In this document: piece after piece, positions 47,989-59,599 of the stretch
How positions within the stretch are numbered: position 1 is the stretch's first letter
How the letters are laid out: each line of letters begins with the position of its first letter
NCBI GenBank assembly: GCA_963920765.1
Contig: OY987249.1
Location: forward strand, 1,862,501 to 1,926,500
Direction: 5' to 3'
Origin: Ulota crispa
Taxonomy: Eukaryota > Streptophyta > Bryopsida > Orthotrichales > Orthotrichaceae
Length of the DNA: 64,000 bases
Translations under genes and position numbers: made by a program
Notes under the pieces: generated by a model
Told to the model about the DNA's origin: nothing
The model's input: only the letters and a program-made list of their open reading frames with translations
Databases searched by the model: none

Positions 47989-48204
47989 AGGTAGATATAC
48001 CTTATTCCAACCCCTGCTCCAATCTCGTGCATATGTACGTAGTGCGGTTACTTACCCCCAAAATCTAGGAGGGGCATAGATGCACTATTTTTAGGTCCTA
48101 AAAATAGGGCATCTATGGCCCTCCTAGATTTTGGGGGTAAAATAACCGCTCTACGTACATACGTATGGGATTGAAGCAGGGGTCGGAGTAAGGTATGTCT
48201 ACCT
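47989..48204. mobile_element. Near-perfect hairpin MITE, 216 bp
   Basis: TA-AGGTAGATATACCTTA at the left and GTAAGGTATGTCTACCT-TA at the right. The arms are complementary almost throughout (CCCCTGCTCC and AGCAGGGGTC, CCCAAAATCTAGGAGGG and its complement) and meet near 48,096 at CTATTTTTAGGTCCTAAAAA. RNA from it would form a ~100-bp stem. Confidence 0.88.
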
Positions 48205-48331
48205 TAAATCTAATACAAAATCTTGCAAATGGATCATTCTCCAAAACAAAAACAAAATTGTTCTTGAGATCAAAGGACTACATTTGACAATCATGTGTAT
48301 TATTTGAGAAAAAATGGGCTTGATCCTTTAA

Positions 48332-48870
48332 CCCCTAAATGCCCAAGGGGGTAAGGACAAAACATAGATGCGCTATAAAATTATACTTTTGTAACTTTGA
48401 TGAAGTTTGCTTCAAAAGAGAAAACAAGAATCATGATGTTTAGTAATTATCCATATGGTCAAACATTCAAAAAAGGTTTCGGACTCTTCTTTAATGTATT
48501 TAGAAGCATTTACCATTTAATATTCTCCAAAATTACAAATTTTATTCATAGAATATAAAATTTGGTATGATTGGTTAAAAACAAACACTATATTCTAGAA
48601 CTAAAAAATGCAATATTTTTGAAGGAGAGAACATCATTAGTTTCCCAAAATAGTAAGTTTTATAACACTAACAAATATTAAAATATTTGTCTTTGAAAAT
48701 TTATCCTTGGTGGAGTTTAACTTGGATTGACATGATTCTAATATGGTTGGAAAGGACTTACTTTCCTATATTATTTTTGTTTTTGTTTTTTCAGCAATTT
48801 TGTTTTTTCATCTCAGGCAGCTCACTAAAAAGGGCAGCGATCCAAAAATGGTTGATTGGGCATTTAGGGG
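48332..48870. mobile_element. TTAA element, 539 bp (CCCCTAAATGCCC type)
   Basis: A perfect 15-bp inverted end CCCCTAAATGCCCAA lies at both sides, with TTAA at 48,328-48,331 and 48,871-48,874. It is colinear with 57,912-58,438. The left flank GGGCTTGATCCTTTA resembles the right end of a ~930-bp element and may be a remnant. Confidence 0.88.
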
Positions 48871-48874
48871 TTAA

Positions 48875-49531
48875 AGGAGTTAATGAAAAGCCACCATTAT
48901 TTAGGGCATCTCAACCCCAACGTCAAAAAGATCATCCTTGGGAAGCAAAATGTTTCTTGTTTCCAATGTTGACAACTAGTTCTTCCCTCTAGTCCAAATA
49001 GGTAAATCAACTTTCAACCAATGACAAATCTCCTTATTTACAAAAGCAAATAAATTATAGAATTGATTATATAACTTACTTTTGTAAAATAAAATGCAAT
49101 TTTGAAAGAGTTGTACTTGGTGTATAAAAAAACTTTGATTTTTTTGCCGTACCCAAAATATTCTTTTGACAAGTCCATACATTAATTGCTCCTTTTCCAT
49201 CTAAAAGACTCCCAATTTGTTGCTTTCCAGTACGAGTAGAGAAGCTCTTGCAACCTGAATGTAAACAAGGTCCCGCCGGGATTCCTTGAAAAGGACGATT
49301 TTGGTTCACCATGAAAGGCAACCTTATTCTTTTTGACCCTGGCCATCGTAACACTGAAAAAGAAATGGATGAAAAAATGGATGAAAAAATGGATGAGGAT
49401 GTCAAATCTGCCTCAAACAAATAGTATTTTTTTTGCTAATGCTTGGATGAAATCCACCAAAACACAGCCAAATTTTTGGATGAACGTACACACACCAACG
49501 ATCTACTGCATTTACTCATTAGCATGCATTA
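48875..49531. other. Intergenic with a small 12-bp tandem
   Basis: Three copies of AAAATGGATGAA at about 49,362-49,398. Otherwise unrecognised sequence. Confidence 0.5.
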
Positions 49532-49910
49532 GGGGGCTTCAAACATAAAATCTGGTCTTCGATTTTCTCACCTCATAGGATCTCAGCTCACTAGTGAATT
49601 GTTTTTGTTCCCATGCACGCATAAAGTCTGAGACACCCATGAGTTTGTGGAAGTTTCTATGAGAGAAGTTTTGGGGTTTTGAGGACACACGTGAATGAGC
49701 CGTGAGAAGCCACGAAGATGAGTTTATGAAGTTCACTTCTCACGTGAATGAGCCACAAGAAGCCACAAAGATGAGTTTATGAAGTTCACTCCCCACGTGA
49801 ATCGCATTAGGAGTGAAGTCCAGAGGTGCGTCACCTCGTGGTTCACGAGTGAATTCACAAAAATGAATTGTAACGTGAGTCACCTAAAAACGTTGATGTT
49901 TGAAGTCCCC
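49532..49910. mobile_element. TA-target MITE with GGGGGCTTCAAACAT ends, 379 bp
   Basis: TA-GGGGGCTTCAAACATAAAA at the left and GTTGATGTTTGAAGTCCCC-TA at the right. It carries the 53-bp tandem at 49,688. Confidence 0.7.
49688..49803. repeat. 53-bp tandem repeat with G-box at each unit start
   Basis: CACGTGAATGAGCC starts at 49,688 and 49,741, and CACGTGAAT starts again at 49,794: two full units and the start of a third. Each unit begins with the palindrome CACGTG, the plant G-box core. No adjacent gene was found. Confidence 0.85.
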
Positions 49911-49912
49911 TA

Positions 49913-51852
49913 TTCTATGGTAGATGAAAAACTTTAAAAAAATCCCATGCATACAAATGACTTAACCCCCTAAAAGTAGCTATATATTTTGATTAAAGGT
50001 ATTGGGTGAAAGAAAGGATGGAAATCACCGAAGAACTCTCAAAGTCACAATAAGTTCACCAATATTCGAGTGAAAGAAGCTAATAATAGCTGATTTATTC
50101 CATGAACGTACACATGGAGGGCCCAATCTATTAATTATCTGGCATGCATTGCATTCTAAGGTACGTTTCACTTGCCTATTGGACACATACAAAGTAAAAG
50201 TCTTGCTTGATTGTACCCGCCTGCATGCAAGGAATTTACTACGGAGATTTGGAGTTTGGACGGCAGAAATTGCAATGGAGTTAAAATCAACGGTTCACAT
50301 AAGCTTATAGCGCAATTGCCCATTGCCCTAGGGGCTCTCATTGGACACGTACAATATCATTGGACACGTACAGTATCATTGGACACGTATAGTATCATTG
50401 GATTTTTCCTTCATTTGTTTTTATTTTTACGCAAGTGATGGAATGCAACAGGCTGGGGCTAGATGATTTGCCCTATGGCGGGACCGGAGTGGCAAAATCT
50501 CATTGTTTTCACAAACTAAGGTAAAAGTAAATATTATGTGCCCTATTTTGGTATTTTTCAATGATATTCTCCTTGAGAGTTCTATACAAAATTAGGATCA
50601 TTGAATCTATATCTAAATTTAGAATTCCCAAATTCAATCTCCCAATGGTAAATACCTAAACTCTCACATTTTTTGATGGGGGTGGAAAAGCTGAAATTTT
50701 CTACCAAGCCCCCACGTAAGGGCATGCAGTCTAACCTCACCCAAGAGCAACGTAAGAGCATCTCCACTTGTACTGATAGTCAACGGGTTAGAGGCTTTTG
50801 GATGAAAATGGGGCTTAATCCTTGGACCTATCACATTATATACTCTTTGGCAAGGCTAAAAATACAATTTTTTTGTGCATAACGATTTTTTTAGACATTA
50901 CCAATTTTTTTATAAGAGTAAGTTGAAAATTCCATGAGAGAATATTTATTTGCTTTTGCAAGGAGACTTCCCATTACTTGAAATTGGACACGTGGAAGAA
51001 ACAAGTGGTCAACACTGGAAAAAAAAAACACTTGTTGTTTCCTAATGATGAAGTTTATGAAGCTGGGTGGATATGCCCTAAGTTATTGCAAGAAGAACAC
51101 GTATAGCCTTACAAAGAAAGTTACATCGGAGCTTTAAAAAACTGTTTGTGGGTGGGAAGGGTGGACCATTTTATCCAAAATTACATGGACTGTGCAATGA
51201 AATATGCAACCAAGAAAACATCGTTGTTGAATAAAGCGTGGTTTTGTTTTGTTTTATTATTGGAAGTATTGTGTTCTTTCTTTGTCAAGATTGTCACCTA
51301 TGGGGAAGATATGATAGCAGTTTTTATGAGACATGGACTTTTTCTTGAAGATCAAAACTTTTAGAATCTAATTTTCATGGAAGTGTCTAATTTATGTGAA
51401 TTACGTGAATTACGGGTTTAATTGTTTGTCCCACGTGTATAACTTTGTATATATGTGCATAACCAATGTCTTGTGTCTAAGTGTGCAAAAGTGAAAATAA
51501 TAATAATAAATATTATAATTGTTTAACGTAACAACTTTGTAGTAGAAAAGTATTATTTGTTGGAAAACTGGGGGTTAGCTTGATTGAGCTAATATGAAAA
51601 GGTTGGGAAATTTTAAAGGTAGATCATATCATCATTGTATGTTTGATGACTCAGATCTTATAGTAGCTAACATATTATACTCATACATCAAAGGTTATGC
51701 ATGACAAAATTTTGTTTCAAAACGGATTTTTAATATTTGACTGTATTCAAAGTGGCTTAAATCTTTGGAAGTCAAAGCCTGTTGGATGCGAGTCTTGTTT
51801 GAATTGAATTTGGGTCAAAGGCGTTGGTATTCATTTGAGATAGATTTACAAC
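49913..51852. other. Intergenic, no gene recognised
   Basis: Only short open frames. It contains the 19-bp tandem at 50,339 and is otherwise featureless to my reading. Confidence 0.5.
50339..50402. repeat. 19-bp tandem repeat, three copies
   Basis: CATTGGACACGTACAATAT starts at 50,339 and recurs with small changes at 50,358 and 50,377; a fourth start lies at 50,396. Confidence 0.9.
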
Positions 51853-51856
51853 TCAA

Positions 51857-52060
51857 CCCCTAAGCGCCCAAGCCATTCTCACTAAAATTAGGCTTTTCAG
51901 AGACCTACTGCAACTTTGATGCATCATATCTCAGTCAATTGGATGATCCACAAAAGTGACCATTGAAAATAGTGGCACATCTACTTAGAAAATGGCTTGC
52001 AAATTTTGGGAATGGGAGATTATGACATTTGATCAAACAACTTGTGATGGCAAAATCTCA
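51857..52060. mobile_element. Orphan TTAA-type terminus
   Basis: TCAA-CCCCTAAGCGCCCAAGCC. The terminus is the closest in the window to the right end of the 8-kb piggyBac-like element (CTCCTGAGCGCCCAG). No right partner was found, so the end coordinate is arbitrary. Confidence 0.45.
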
Positions 52061-52447
52061 TTTTTTGACTAGTAGTTACTATTTATTAATTTTTACAAAA
52101 TTCTATGAATCCTCTCAATTTTTGTGAGCAACAAGATTAGATGTGAATGCACATACTTGCAAATTATTGAAGATTTTACTTCTTTGTAGGTTAAGCTTTA
52201 GGGCTTCAATTTGCTATTGCACAAAAAACAATGACCAACACAATTGGTGAGGGTTGTTGTGACAAGGGTTTAGAACATGCTTGAACCCTTGCTTGTGAAT
52301 TTCTTGCTATCCTAAAGCACATGCAAGGAAGCTTGCAATTAGTATTGACTAGTTGTAGCTTGTAAGACATTGCTTGCCACCATGTCCCATATGGTGTTTC
52401 ACCCAATAGAGGCTCTTGAGGCACTTGTACAATGAGGTACAACAAGT

Positions 52448-53101
52448 ATACAAACATCGTGTTATGTCAATCAAAGAACTTTGTGTATTATAGAATGTAA
52501 TTGGTAATTGTGTTGTTTTGCATTATTGATATTGGGTTCTTATGCAATTCCAATCAAGCATACCAAATTTGAGTTCCTAATAACCAAAACTCCATTTTTG
52601 GTGGATAATTTTGTTAGAAATTCATGGTTTTACATGATAATTGCTTGAAAAACATTGGTGATGAATTTTTGAGATTTGATTCCATGGGTATGTAGAAAAC
52701 ACCCATAAGCACATCTTCCATGCTAAAAAGTACCCCCTTAAGTAACAAAAATTTGATCTACAAAAGGTTCACTAAAACTTGTGATAGGCCCAACTTTTGC
52801 AAAATATTTATTTTTATTTCTTAACTAGCTTTTTTATCAAGTACACAAAATATCATATTCAAAGGTACAAACTTCATGACATTCAACAGCGCAATTGTGA
52901 GCTGCCTTGGAGGGTGTGGAATATTCCACACCATTCCATCCATAGGATGGAATGGTTGGATGGATGGAATAGTTGGATGAAATGGTGTGGATTATTCCAC
53001 ACCCATCTTCACCTACGGGATAATTGGCTGAATTTGTTAGAGAGTTTATGAAAGAGAGACTTAGTTCAGGGCACATACGTCAATGTGGGGGCCTAGACAT
53101 G

Positions 53102-53135
<34 letters not shown>

Positions 53136-53620
53136 GTCAAGATGCAGTTTCATGGATGATACCTGAAGAAGGGGAAAGGGAGCCTCTTTTCAAGCTACTG
53201 AATGTTATGTTAGTCACAACATTTGAGTCAAACAACAAAACTTGATTTTCATAGGAAAGTATATATTTGGCAAAAGTTGGGCCTATCACAAGTTTTAGTG
53301 AACCTTTTGTAGATCAAATTTTTGTTACTTAAGGGGGTACTTTTTAGCATGGAAGATGTGCTTATGGGTGTTTCCTACATACCCATGGAGTCAAATCTCA
53401 AAAATTCATCACCAATGTTTTTCAAGCAATTATCATGTAAAACCATGAATTTCTAACAAAATTATCCACCAAAAATGGAGTTTTGGTTATTAGGAACTCA
53501 AATTTGGTATGCTTGATTGGAATTGCATAAGAACCCAATATCAATAATGCAAGACAACACAATTACCAATCATATTCTATATTATGCAAAGTTCTTCAAC
53601 TGGCATAATAGGGCATTTGT
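52448..53620. mobile_element. Large palindrome A (fold-back element)
   Basis: Arms of about 350 bp (52,448-52,800 and 53,270-53,620) are highly complementary, for example GGTGGATAATTTTGTTAGAA against TTCTAACAAAATTATCCACC. The ~470-bp loop holds a second, small palindrome (52,912-53,004) and a T29 run (53,107-53,135). The arms are also homologous to those of palindrome B. Confidence 0.85.
52912..53004. mobile_element. Small palindromic MITE, 93 bp, in the loop of palindrome A
   Basis: GGGTGTGGAATATTCCACAC and GTGTGGATTATTCCACACCC ends, each nearly self-palindromic, with CCATCCATAGGATGGAATGG inside. Confidence 0.75.
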
Positions 53621-53639
53621 ATACTTTGCTATACCCCAC

Positions 53640-54466
53640 TGTACAATGGTGGGACAAAAAGATTGGAAACACCTTGTTATGCCATTCAAAGAACTTTGCC
53701 TAAAATATTGAGTATAATTGACAATTTTTTGTCTTGCATCACTGGCCTTTAATTCTTATGCAACCCCCATCTAGCATACAAAGTTTCAGCTCCAAAAAAT
53801 CAAAACCCTATTTTTGGTGAATTATTGTATATAAAATTCATGGTTTTACATGATAATTAACTAAAAAATATTGGTGATGACTTTTTGAGATTGGATTGTG
53901 TTGGTATGTAAGAAACATCCATACACACATCTTTCCTTCTAACAAACATCTCCAAAAAGTATTGAAATTCATTCTAAAGCAGTTTTAATGTTGGGATGAT
54001 CATGACCAAATTTTGTAAAATAGATATAATTATATGGTTATCAGATTTTGGCAAATTAAACATATTTCTGTGCTCAAAGTTACAAACTTAATCATAATGG
54101 ACAAGTGAAATTGCAAAATTTGATAACCATATAATTATATCTATTTTACAAAATTTGGTCATAATCATCTCAACATTAAAACCGCTTTAGAATGAACTTT
54201 GAAACTTTTTGGAGATGTTTGTTGCAAGGAAAGATGTGTGTATGGATGTTTCTTACATACCCACACAATCCAATCTCAAAAAGTCATCACCAATATTTTT
54301 TAATTAATTAGCATGTAAAACCATGAATAGATGGGGGTTGCATAAGAATTAAAGGCCAATGAAGCAAGACAAAAAATTGTCAATTATACTCAATATGTTA
54401 GGCAAAGTTCTTTGAATGGCATAACAAGGTGTTTCCAATCTTTTTATCCCCCCACTATACAACATT
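53640..54466. mobile_element. Large palindrome B (fold-back element)
   Basis: Left end TACAATGGTGGGACAAAAAG and, inverted at the right, TATCCCCCCACTATAC. The arms of about 370-400 bp are complementary up to 54,050/54,110 (GATATAATTATATGGTTATC against GATAACCATATAATTATATC). The left arm is a direct-orientation relative of palindrome A's left arm (CATGGTTTTACATGATAATT). Confidence 0.85.
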
Positions 54467-54652
54467 TGGCTTGCCTCGCCACTACTCCACTTGCATGGAC
54501 CAAGGTCAAAAGATTAGATCCAATACCCCAAACATACTTGTGGAATCATGTCAGGACCAGTTTGGTTCTCTGGGATGTTCAAGGGTTAAACTAAAGTTTT
54601 ACTTGACATTGGACAATGCAACTTGCCTACAAGAGAGTTATGCCACATTTAA

Positions 54653-55534
54653 CCCCTAAAGGACCAAAATCCCCTTAGGAGACTTTCGGGATTTTGGGTA
54701 GGCTCGTGTGACCTCAATTTTTGACATGATTTTTTGAAACTTTTTGATGGGTGTGTAGGAATGTATAAGGTTTGTGGGATGCAAAAAATCATGTGATTAT
54801 GTCACACTGATCACAAGTTATGGGTTTTTTTTTACCAAAAGCAATTTGAGGGTAGCTTGGGCAAGGGAAAATATATTGACTTTGGAGGGGGAAGCAAAGA
54901 GAGGCTGCCACATGTTGCTCTAGTGGTCCCCATTAATTTGTCATTGCCCCCTTTCATTTCCAATTTGGAGGTTAGATTGGGTTTTGGGAGCTTTTTAATT
55001 TTAGATATTTTGAATTTTCTAATTTTTTTTTTTTTTACATTTGAAGTACATGTTTATCTTCAAACACACCATTTGGGTTCTCCATATCTAAAAACATGTG
55101 GTGGGAAACTTCACTCAAAAATGTCATAGTGCATTTGCAAAACTTGTCATATAGTGGCATTGCAATATTTTTTAGGATGTGTTTTGTGTCTTTGATTGCC
55201 TTGAAAATTGGTGTACAAAGGTCTAACTTGATTACCTATAAGAAAAAACTACATCTTCAAGGTTTGTAGTGCAAAAGAAATCAGCAAATGTCAATCCAAG
55301 CCATCTGAAATTTTTGGGCACAATGGGAAAAAAAAAGTCCCTTCAAATGCTCATAACTTTCAATTGATACTGTCAAATGTCACAAATTTTTTATCACTTC
55401 TTCTTCTACAAGTGCATTACAAGATCCTATGATTATATTTCAAAGAAAAACATTTTGTTGGAATTTTTGATGAACACATCAATAGGGCAGTTTTGAGTGG
55501 TTTTTGGCAGAAAGTAGCCTTGGTATTTTGGGGA
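54653..55534. mobile_element. TTAA element, ~880 bp, degenerate right end
   Basis: TTAA-CCCCTAAAGGACCAAAATC is intact at the left. The right end GCCTTGGTATTTTGGGGA-TTAA is degenerate. The left half resembles 39,124 (GATTTTTTGAAACTTTT); a T-run of 14 sits inside. Confidence 0.65.
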
Positions 55535-55538
55535 TTAA

Positions 55539-56349
55539 TTAAAGGAAGTTTTATGGATGCCCTCAAGGTTTGCCATGTTTGACTAAGTACCCTTGATTTG
55601 TCAAAAATTTCACAATAGCCTTGGATCATAGTTTTCAAGCATTTTTTTTGTTATGCACTCTAATTTCTTTTATGACCAATGTTAAAGCAAGGAGTGCAAT
55701 AGAATGGAAAAGGAGCAGCAAGTGCACAAGGGAGAAAGAAGTGGTATGCACAATAGAACAAATGCCTGAAAATTATGGTCCAAGGATATTTGCGCACTTT
55801 CTAAAAAACCAAGGGTATCTATACAAATATGGCATACTTTAGAGATATCCATAAAAATAAATCTTTAATTAAATAAAAGTTATCTAAAATATGTAAGAAA
55901 TTGTCCAAAAATTGCTTTAGTTTTCAAAAAATTGGAAAATACTTGCAAAATATGAAGAGATACTTGCAAAACAATGAGAGTTATGCCCAAATCATAAGAC
56001 AAGCAAAACTTCAAGAAAAATATATGCAAAGTATTGAGAACTTTCTAATGTTCAAGGACACACAAAAAAATCATAATTACATGAATAATTCATGAGTATT
56101 TAAATGTGCTGTGAAGATTTAAGAAGTTTCGCTTTTGTTTTTTTGGTATACCCTTCAACCAAAGCCCCCACATTTTTTATGCCAAAAGAATACCATGGTT
56201 GCATTTCTAAACTAAGCAAAACATACGAACATGGTGTGAAGTTATAAGAGCGTCATCAACGCAACACTTTAGATGACTCACTAAGTATATTATTATCCTT
56301 TGTTTGATGTAATATTAGAATTTGTGGTAACTATCATCGAAAACATATA

Positions 56350-56382
<33 letters not shown>

Positions 56383-56482
56383 AATAATAATAATAATAGT
56401 ATATGGATGTGGAAGTTGGACAATCAAAATAAAGCTCATTGACAAAATGCATTAGGAAAAATTTGAGCCCTCTAGAAGGCTC
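55539..56482. other. Intergenic; T28 run with following TAA repeats
   Basis: A run of 28 T at 56,351-56,378 is followed by TAA/AAT repeats. Open frames 55,621-55,842 and 55,901-56,095 are not recognised. Confidence 0.5.
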
Positions 56483-56486
56483 TTAA

Positions 56487-57402
56487 CCCCTAAAGGATTG
56501 TTGTCCCTTTGGGGGATAGGTGGGAGTTTGAGCATGTACTTTTGGATAAGTTACTTTGTGTGATTTTTTTAAATTTTTGCGGAAGGTGGGGAATTCAAAA
56601 ACCTATGTGGGCATCTAAATTTTTCTTCATTCCGACATTTGATGAAGAAGTTATGCATGAATTTATGCAAATTTGGGGAGGACTGCCCGTTTGGGCAACC
56701 CAAAAACTTCTTTTAAAAGAAAACTTTGAAGTTGGTTTTTTAGATTTTATTATACATGAGAAGCTTTGAATCATTCAATTTCAATCAATGAGATTAAAGT
56801 TGTGAGGAGTTTTTGTTTGCGAACAATTATGGATTCTCTACTCTAAAATAAACTTTGAAGTCTTTTATTTTACTCAATTTTCATTATTTTGGAAAAAAAA
56901 AAGTAAAACAAAGGAAGTAAATTGTTTATCACAACATTTTGACCATTAGGATTTGCAATTTTCATTTTAATAATAAAATCCTTAACAATTTAGTGTTTTG
57001 ACTCATTCTCTACTTCTTTTTACTTACTGATTTTTCCCATGTGTTGTGTAGTTCCAATTGATTTGAAAATTCTCCCACACTTACCTAACTTGATCTCCTA
57101 CATGGGAAAAATAAAGCGCAAAGTTGTCTAGAGCAATTATTTTCATGTAAGAATGGTCAAAGGCTTCTAAAATTTTGGAACAACATGAAAAAAAACTTTA
57201 ATTTTCACTTTAGATGTAAATATCTCACTCATGTCTGTATGGAATGACCTGATTTTTTTTCCACAAGTACCTAATCCAGTCTAGGGCAAGATCCTATAGT
57301 TGAATTTCCCAAATTTTCAAAAAAAATTACCTTCTTACTAACCCCCCAAAAGCGGCAGTTTTAAGTGTTTTTCACTGAAAAAATGGCTCAATCCTTTAGG
57401 GG
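56487..57402. mobile_element. Non-autonomous TTAA element, 916 bp
   Basis: TTAA-CCCCTAAAGGATTGTTGTCC at the left and AATCCTTTAGGGG-TTGA at the right (one target base changed). It is colinear with 39,124-40,052. Confidence 0.85.
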
Positions 57403-57406
57403 TTGA

Positions 57407-57907
57407 GATATGCATATAGAGAAAAAGTTGCCATTTTTGACAGTCAGATATGACATCTGCAAGGCAGTCAGATCATATGACACGACGGTTTAAATATTAT
57501 TATTGTTATTCTTTTACTGTTTTTTTTACCTCCATTATGTAGCGGGCATGGTTTTGTAAAGGCCCTCTGGAGGGCTCAAAATTTTGCTAATGCTAAAATC
57601 AAACAAGGCAGCAAATCATGCCTAAGATAAAAATCTATGATAATTAACAACATACCAAATTTGAAACTTTGTTGTGCCACTACCATGGATTTTCTTTCTC
57701 AAACATAATTTTCAGCCTTATTTGTCTTTTAGCATGTTTTCAATAGGCTCTATTTTGATTGTCCATTGTTCTAACTCAAGTATTATTATGTTTTTTTTAG
57801 ATTTTTGTTTATACGCTTCAAATTACACTAACCGCAAATTCTAATATAACACTAGATAAAAAATAAATAAATTAGTGAGCCATCTAGAGTGCTTGATTGG
57901 TGGTGCC
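57407..57907. other. Intergenic, nothing recognised
   Basis: AT-rich, no gene-like frame. Confidence 0.5.
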
Positions 57908-57911
57908 TTAA

Positions 57912-58438
57912 CCCCTAAACGCCCAATGGGATAAGGGCAAAACATAGAATGTATTACAAAATAATACTTATGTACTTTTGATGAAGTTTGCTTCAAAAGA
58001 GAAAATAAGGATCATGATATTTACTAATTATTCATATAGTCAGACATTTAGAAAAAGTTTTGGGTCCTTATTTAATGAATTTAGAAGCATTTACCATTTA
58101 ATATTCACCAAAATTACAAATATTATGTATAGATTTTAAATTTTGGTATGATTGGTTAAAAACAAACATCCTATTGTGAACTTCAAAAATGCAATCTTTT
58201 CAAATGAGAGAACATAATTAGTTTCCCAAAATAGTAAATTTTACAACACTAGCAAATATTGAAGTGTTTGTCTATGAAAAATTCTCCTTGATGGAGTTAA
58301 CTTGGATTGATTTGATTAAAGTTGGGTTGAAAAGTGCACTTGATTTTCTATTTCAAAAAAAAGTTTTTTTTTGGGGTCTTGGGCAGCCCGCAAAAAATGG
58401 GGTAGCGACCAAAAAATAGACAATTGAGCGCTTAGGGG
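57912..58438. mobile_element. TTAA element, 527 bp (CCCCTAAACGCCC type)
   Basis: TTAA-CCCCTAAACGCCCAATGG at the left and CAATTGAGCGCTTAGGGG-TTAA at the right. It is colinear with 48,332-48,870 (AAGGGCAAAACATAGA, GATGAAGTTTGCTTCAAAAG). Confidence 0.88.
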
Positions 58439-58442
58439 TTAA

Positions 58443-59260
58443 GAGCACCATCAACCCAAGATGGTAGATGAAACTATAACTTCATTTTTGTTGGTGGTGG
58501 CTAGCTATGTGGAAGAATGAGGTACTTTTAACACTCCAATGCAACCATGGCAACACATAACCATGATAGGGCTTGCGTCAAAATGACGTCCTTCCATTGC
58601 AAAATTGCTTGTTTCCCAATGTCCTCAATCTTCTCTTGTATTGTGCGCTTGATTGTCATGTTACTTGCAGTAGCTCATAGTTTCTTTGCAACATCTTGCA
58701 AGAGGTTGCACACAACTTTCTCCAATGTTTGGATTTGCGATGGGAATGGAAAGATTTGGCTAATGAATATAATTGGATTTTTTTGGGCAAGAGCGGTGCA
58801 AAAGAGGCCAATTCCTAGTCCAAAACCTCATTTCCGGGTTGATGATGCCTTGAGAGCATTTGCACCCTTGCATACAATTTGGAATTGTCAAAAGTAGGTG
58901 TCGAGGTTTTATCCACAACTGCAAGTCTCAAATACCCCACCTTTGCCCCTCAAGCAAGAACAAAGGGCGTATCACAAAGGACATATGCCAAGCTTCAATT
59001 GCGAGCATCTATTGCCGACCAACCAATAAGCTTGGATTATTTTGGAATTGGGCCCACTAATGATTATCCAAACCCTTCAAGTTCCCATTTTGTGTTACAA
59101 TTGAATACGCCCTAGCTTGCATACAACACTAGTACATTTGCAATGAGGCATGCTAAGCTGAGCAAACACATCAATATGTATTCCATATACTGTATGTTTT
59201 GCGAATAAAGGTGCAGATGCTCCAAGGGTATGTTCACACTTGATGTTGAGAGTGGTAGTA
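58443..59260. other. Intergenic with an unassigned 116-residue open frame
   Basis: An open frame at 58,547-58,897 (MATHNHDRACVKMTSF..) and overlapping frames to 59,115 have a Cys-rich, partly hydrophobic translation. No family is recognised and there is no splice or promoter support, so I do not call it a gene. Confidence 0.35.
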
Positions 59261-59480
59261 TGGTAGGTACACCCAATGGCGTGGGTGTACCCAATGCCAC
59301 TGAAATGTCAAGCATGCAGTCATTTTTGACAAAAGGTGTAAGCTATTTAAAAATGACTTACCTTCTGAGTTTCAAAAGGTAAGTCATCTTTACACGACTT
59401 ACATCTTTTGTCAGAAATGACTACATGCCTAACATTTTAGTGACAATTGGGTACACCCACGCCATTGGGTGTACCTACCT
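59261..59480. mobile_element. Hairpin MITE, 220 bp (GGTAGGTACACCC ends)
   Basis: TA-TGGTAGGTACACCCAATGG at the left and CATTGGGTGTACCTACCT-TA at the right. The arms are complementary through TTTTGACAAAAGGTGTAAG and meet near 59,370. Outside it, GTTCACACTTGATGTT (about 59,232) and AACACCAAGTGTGAACAC (about 59,550) form a further inverted pair, so this hairpin may sit in the loop of an older one. Confidence 0.85.
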
Positions 59481-59599
59481 TAGAGAAACAGAATTAAATG
59501 CATTTGGACATACCTTTAAAATACATTCATATTGCTAATATCCCTTCCAACACCAAGTGTGAACACACCGTTAGACATCAATTTCCCAACCTCTCCACC

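Noticed and set aside
54412-54659. Open frames at the right end of palindrome B
   Set aside because: They overlap the palindrome arm and show no protein family.
58547-58897. 116-residue open frame just after a TTAA element
   Set aside because: No recognisable motif, no conserved relative in the window and no splice or promoter context. It is noted but not called.
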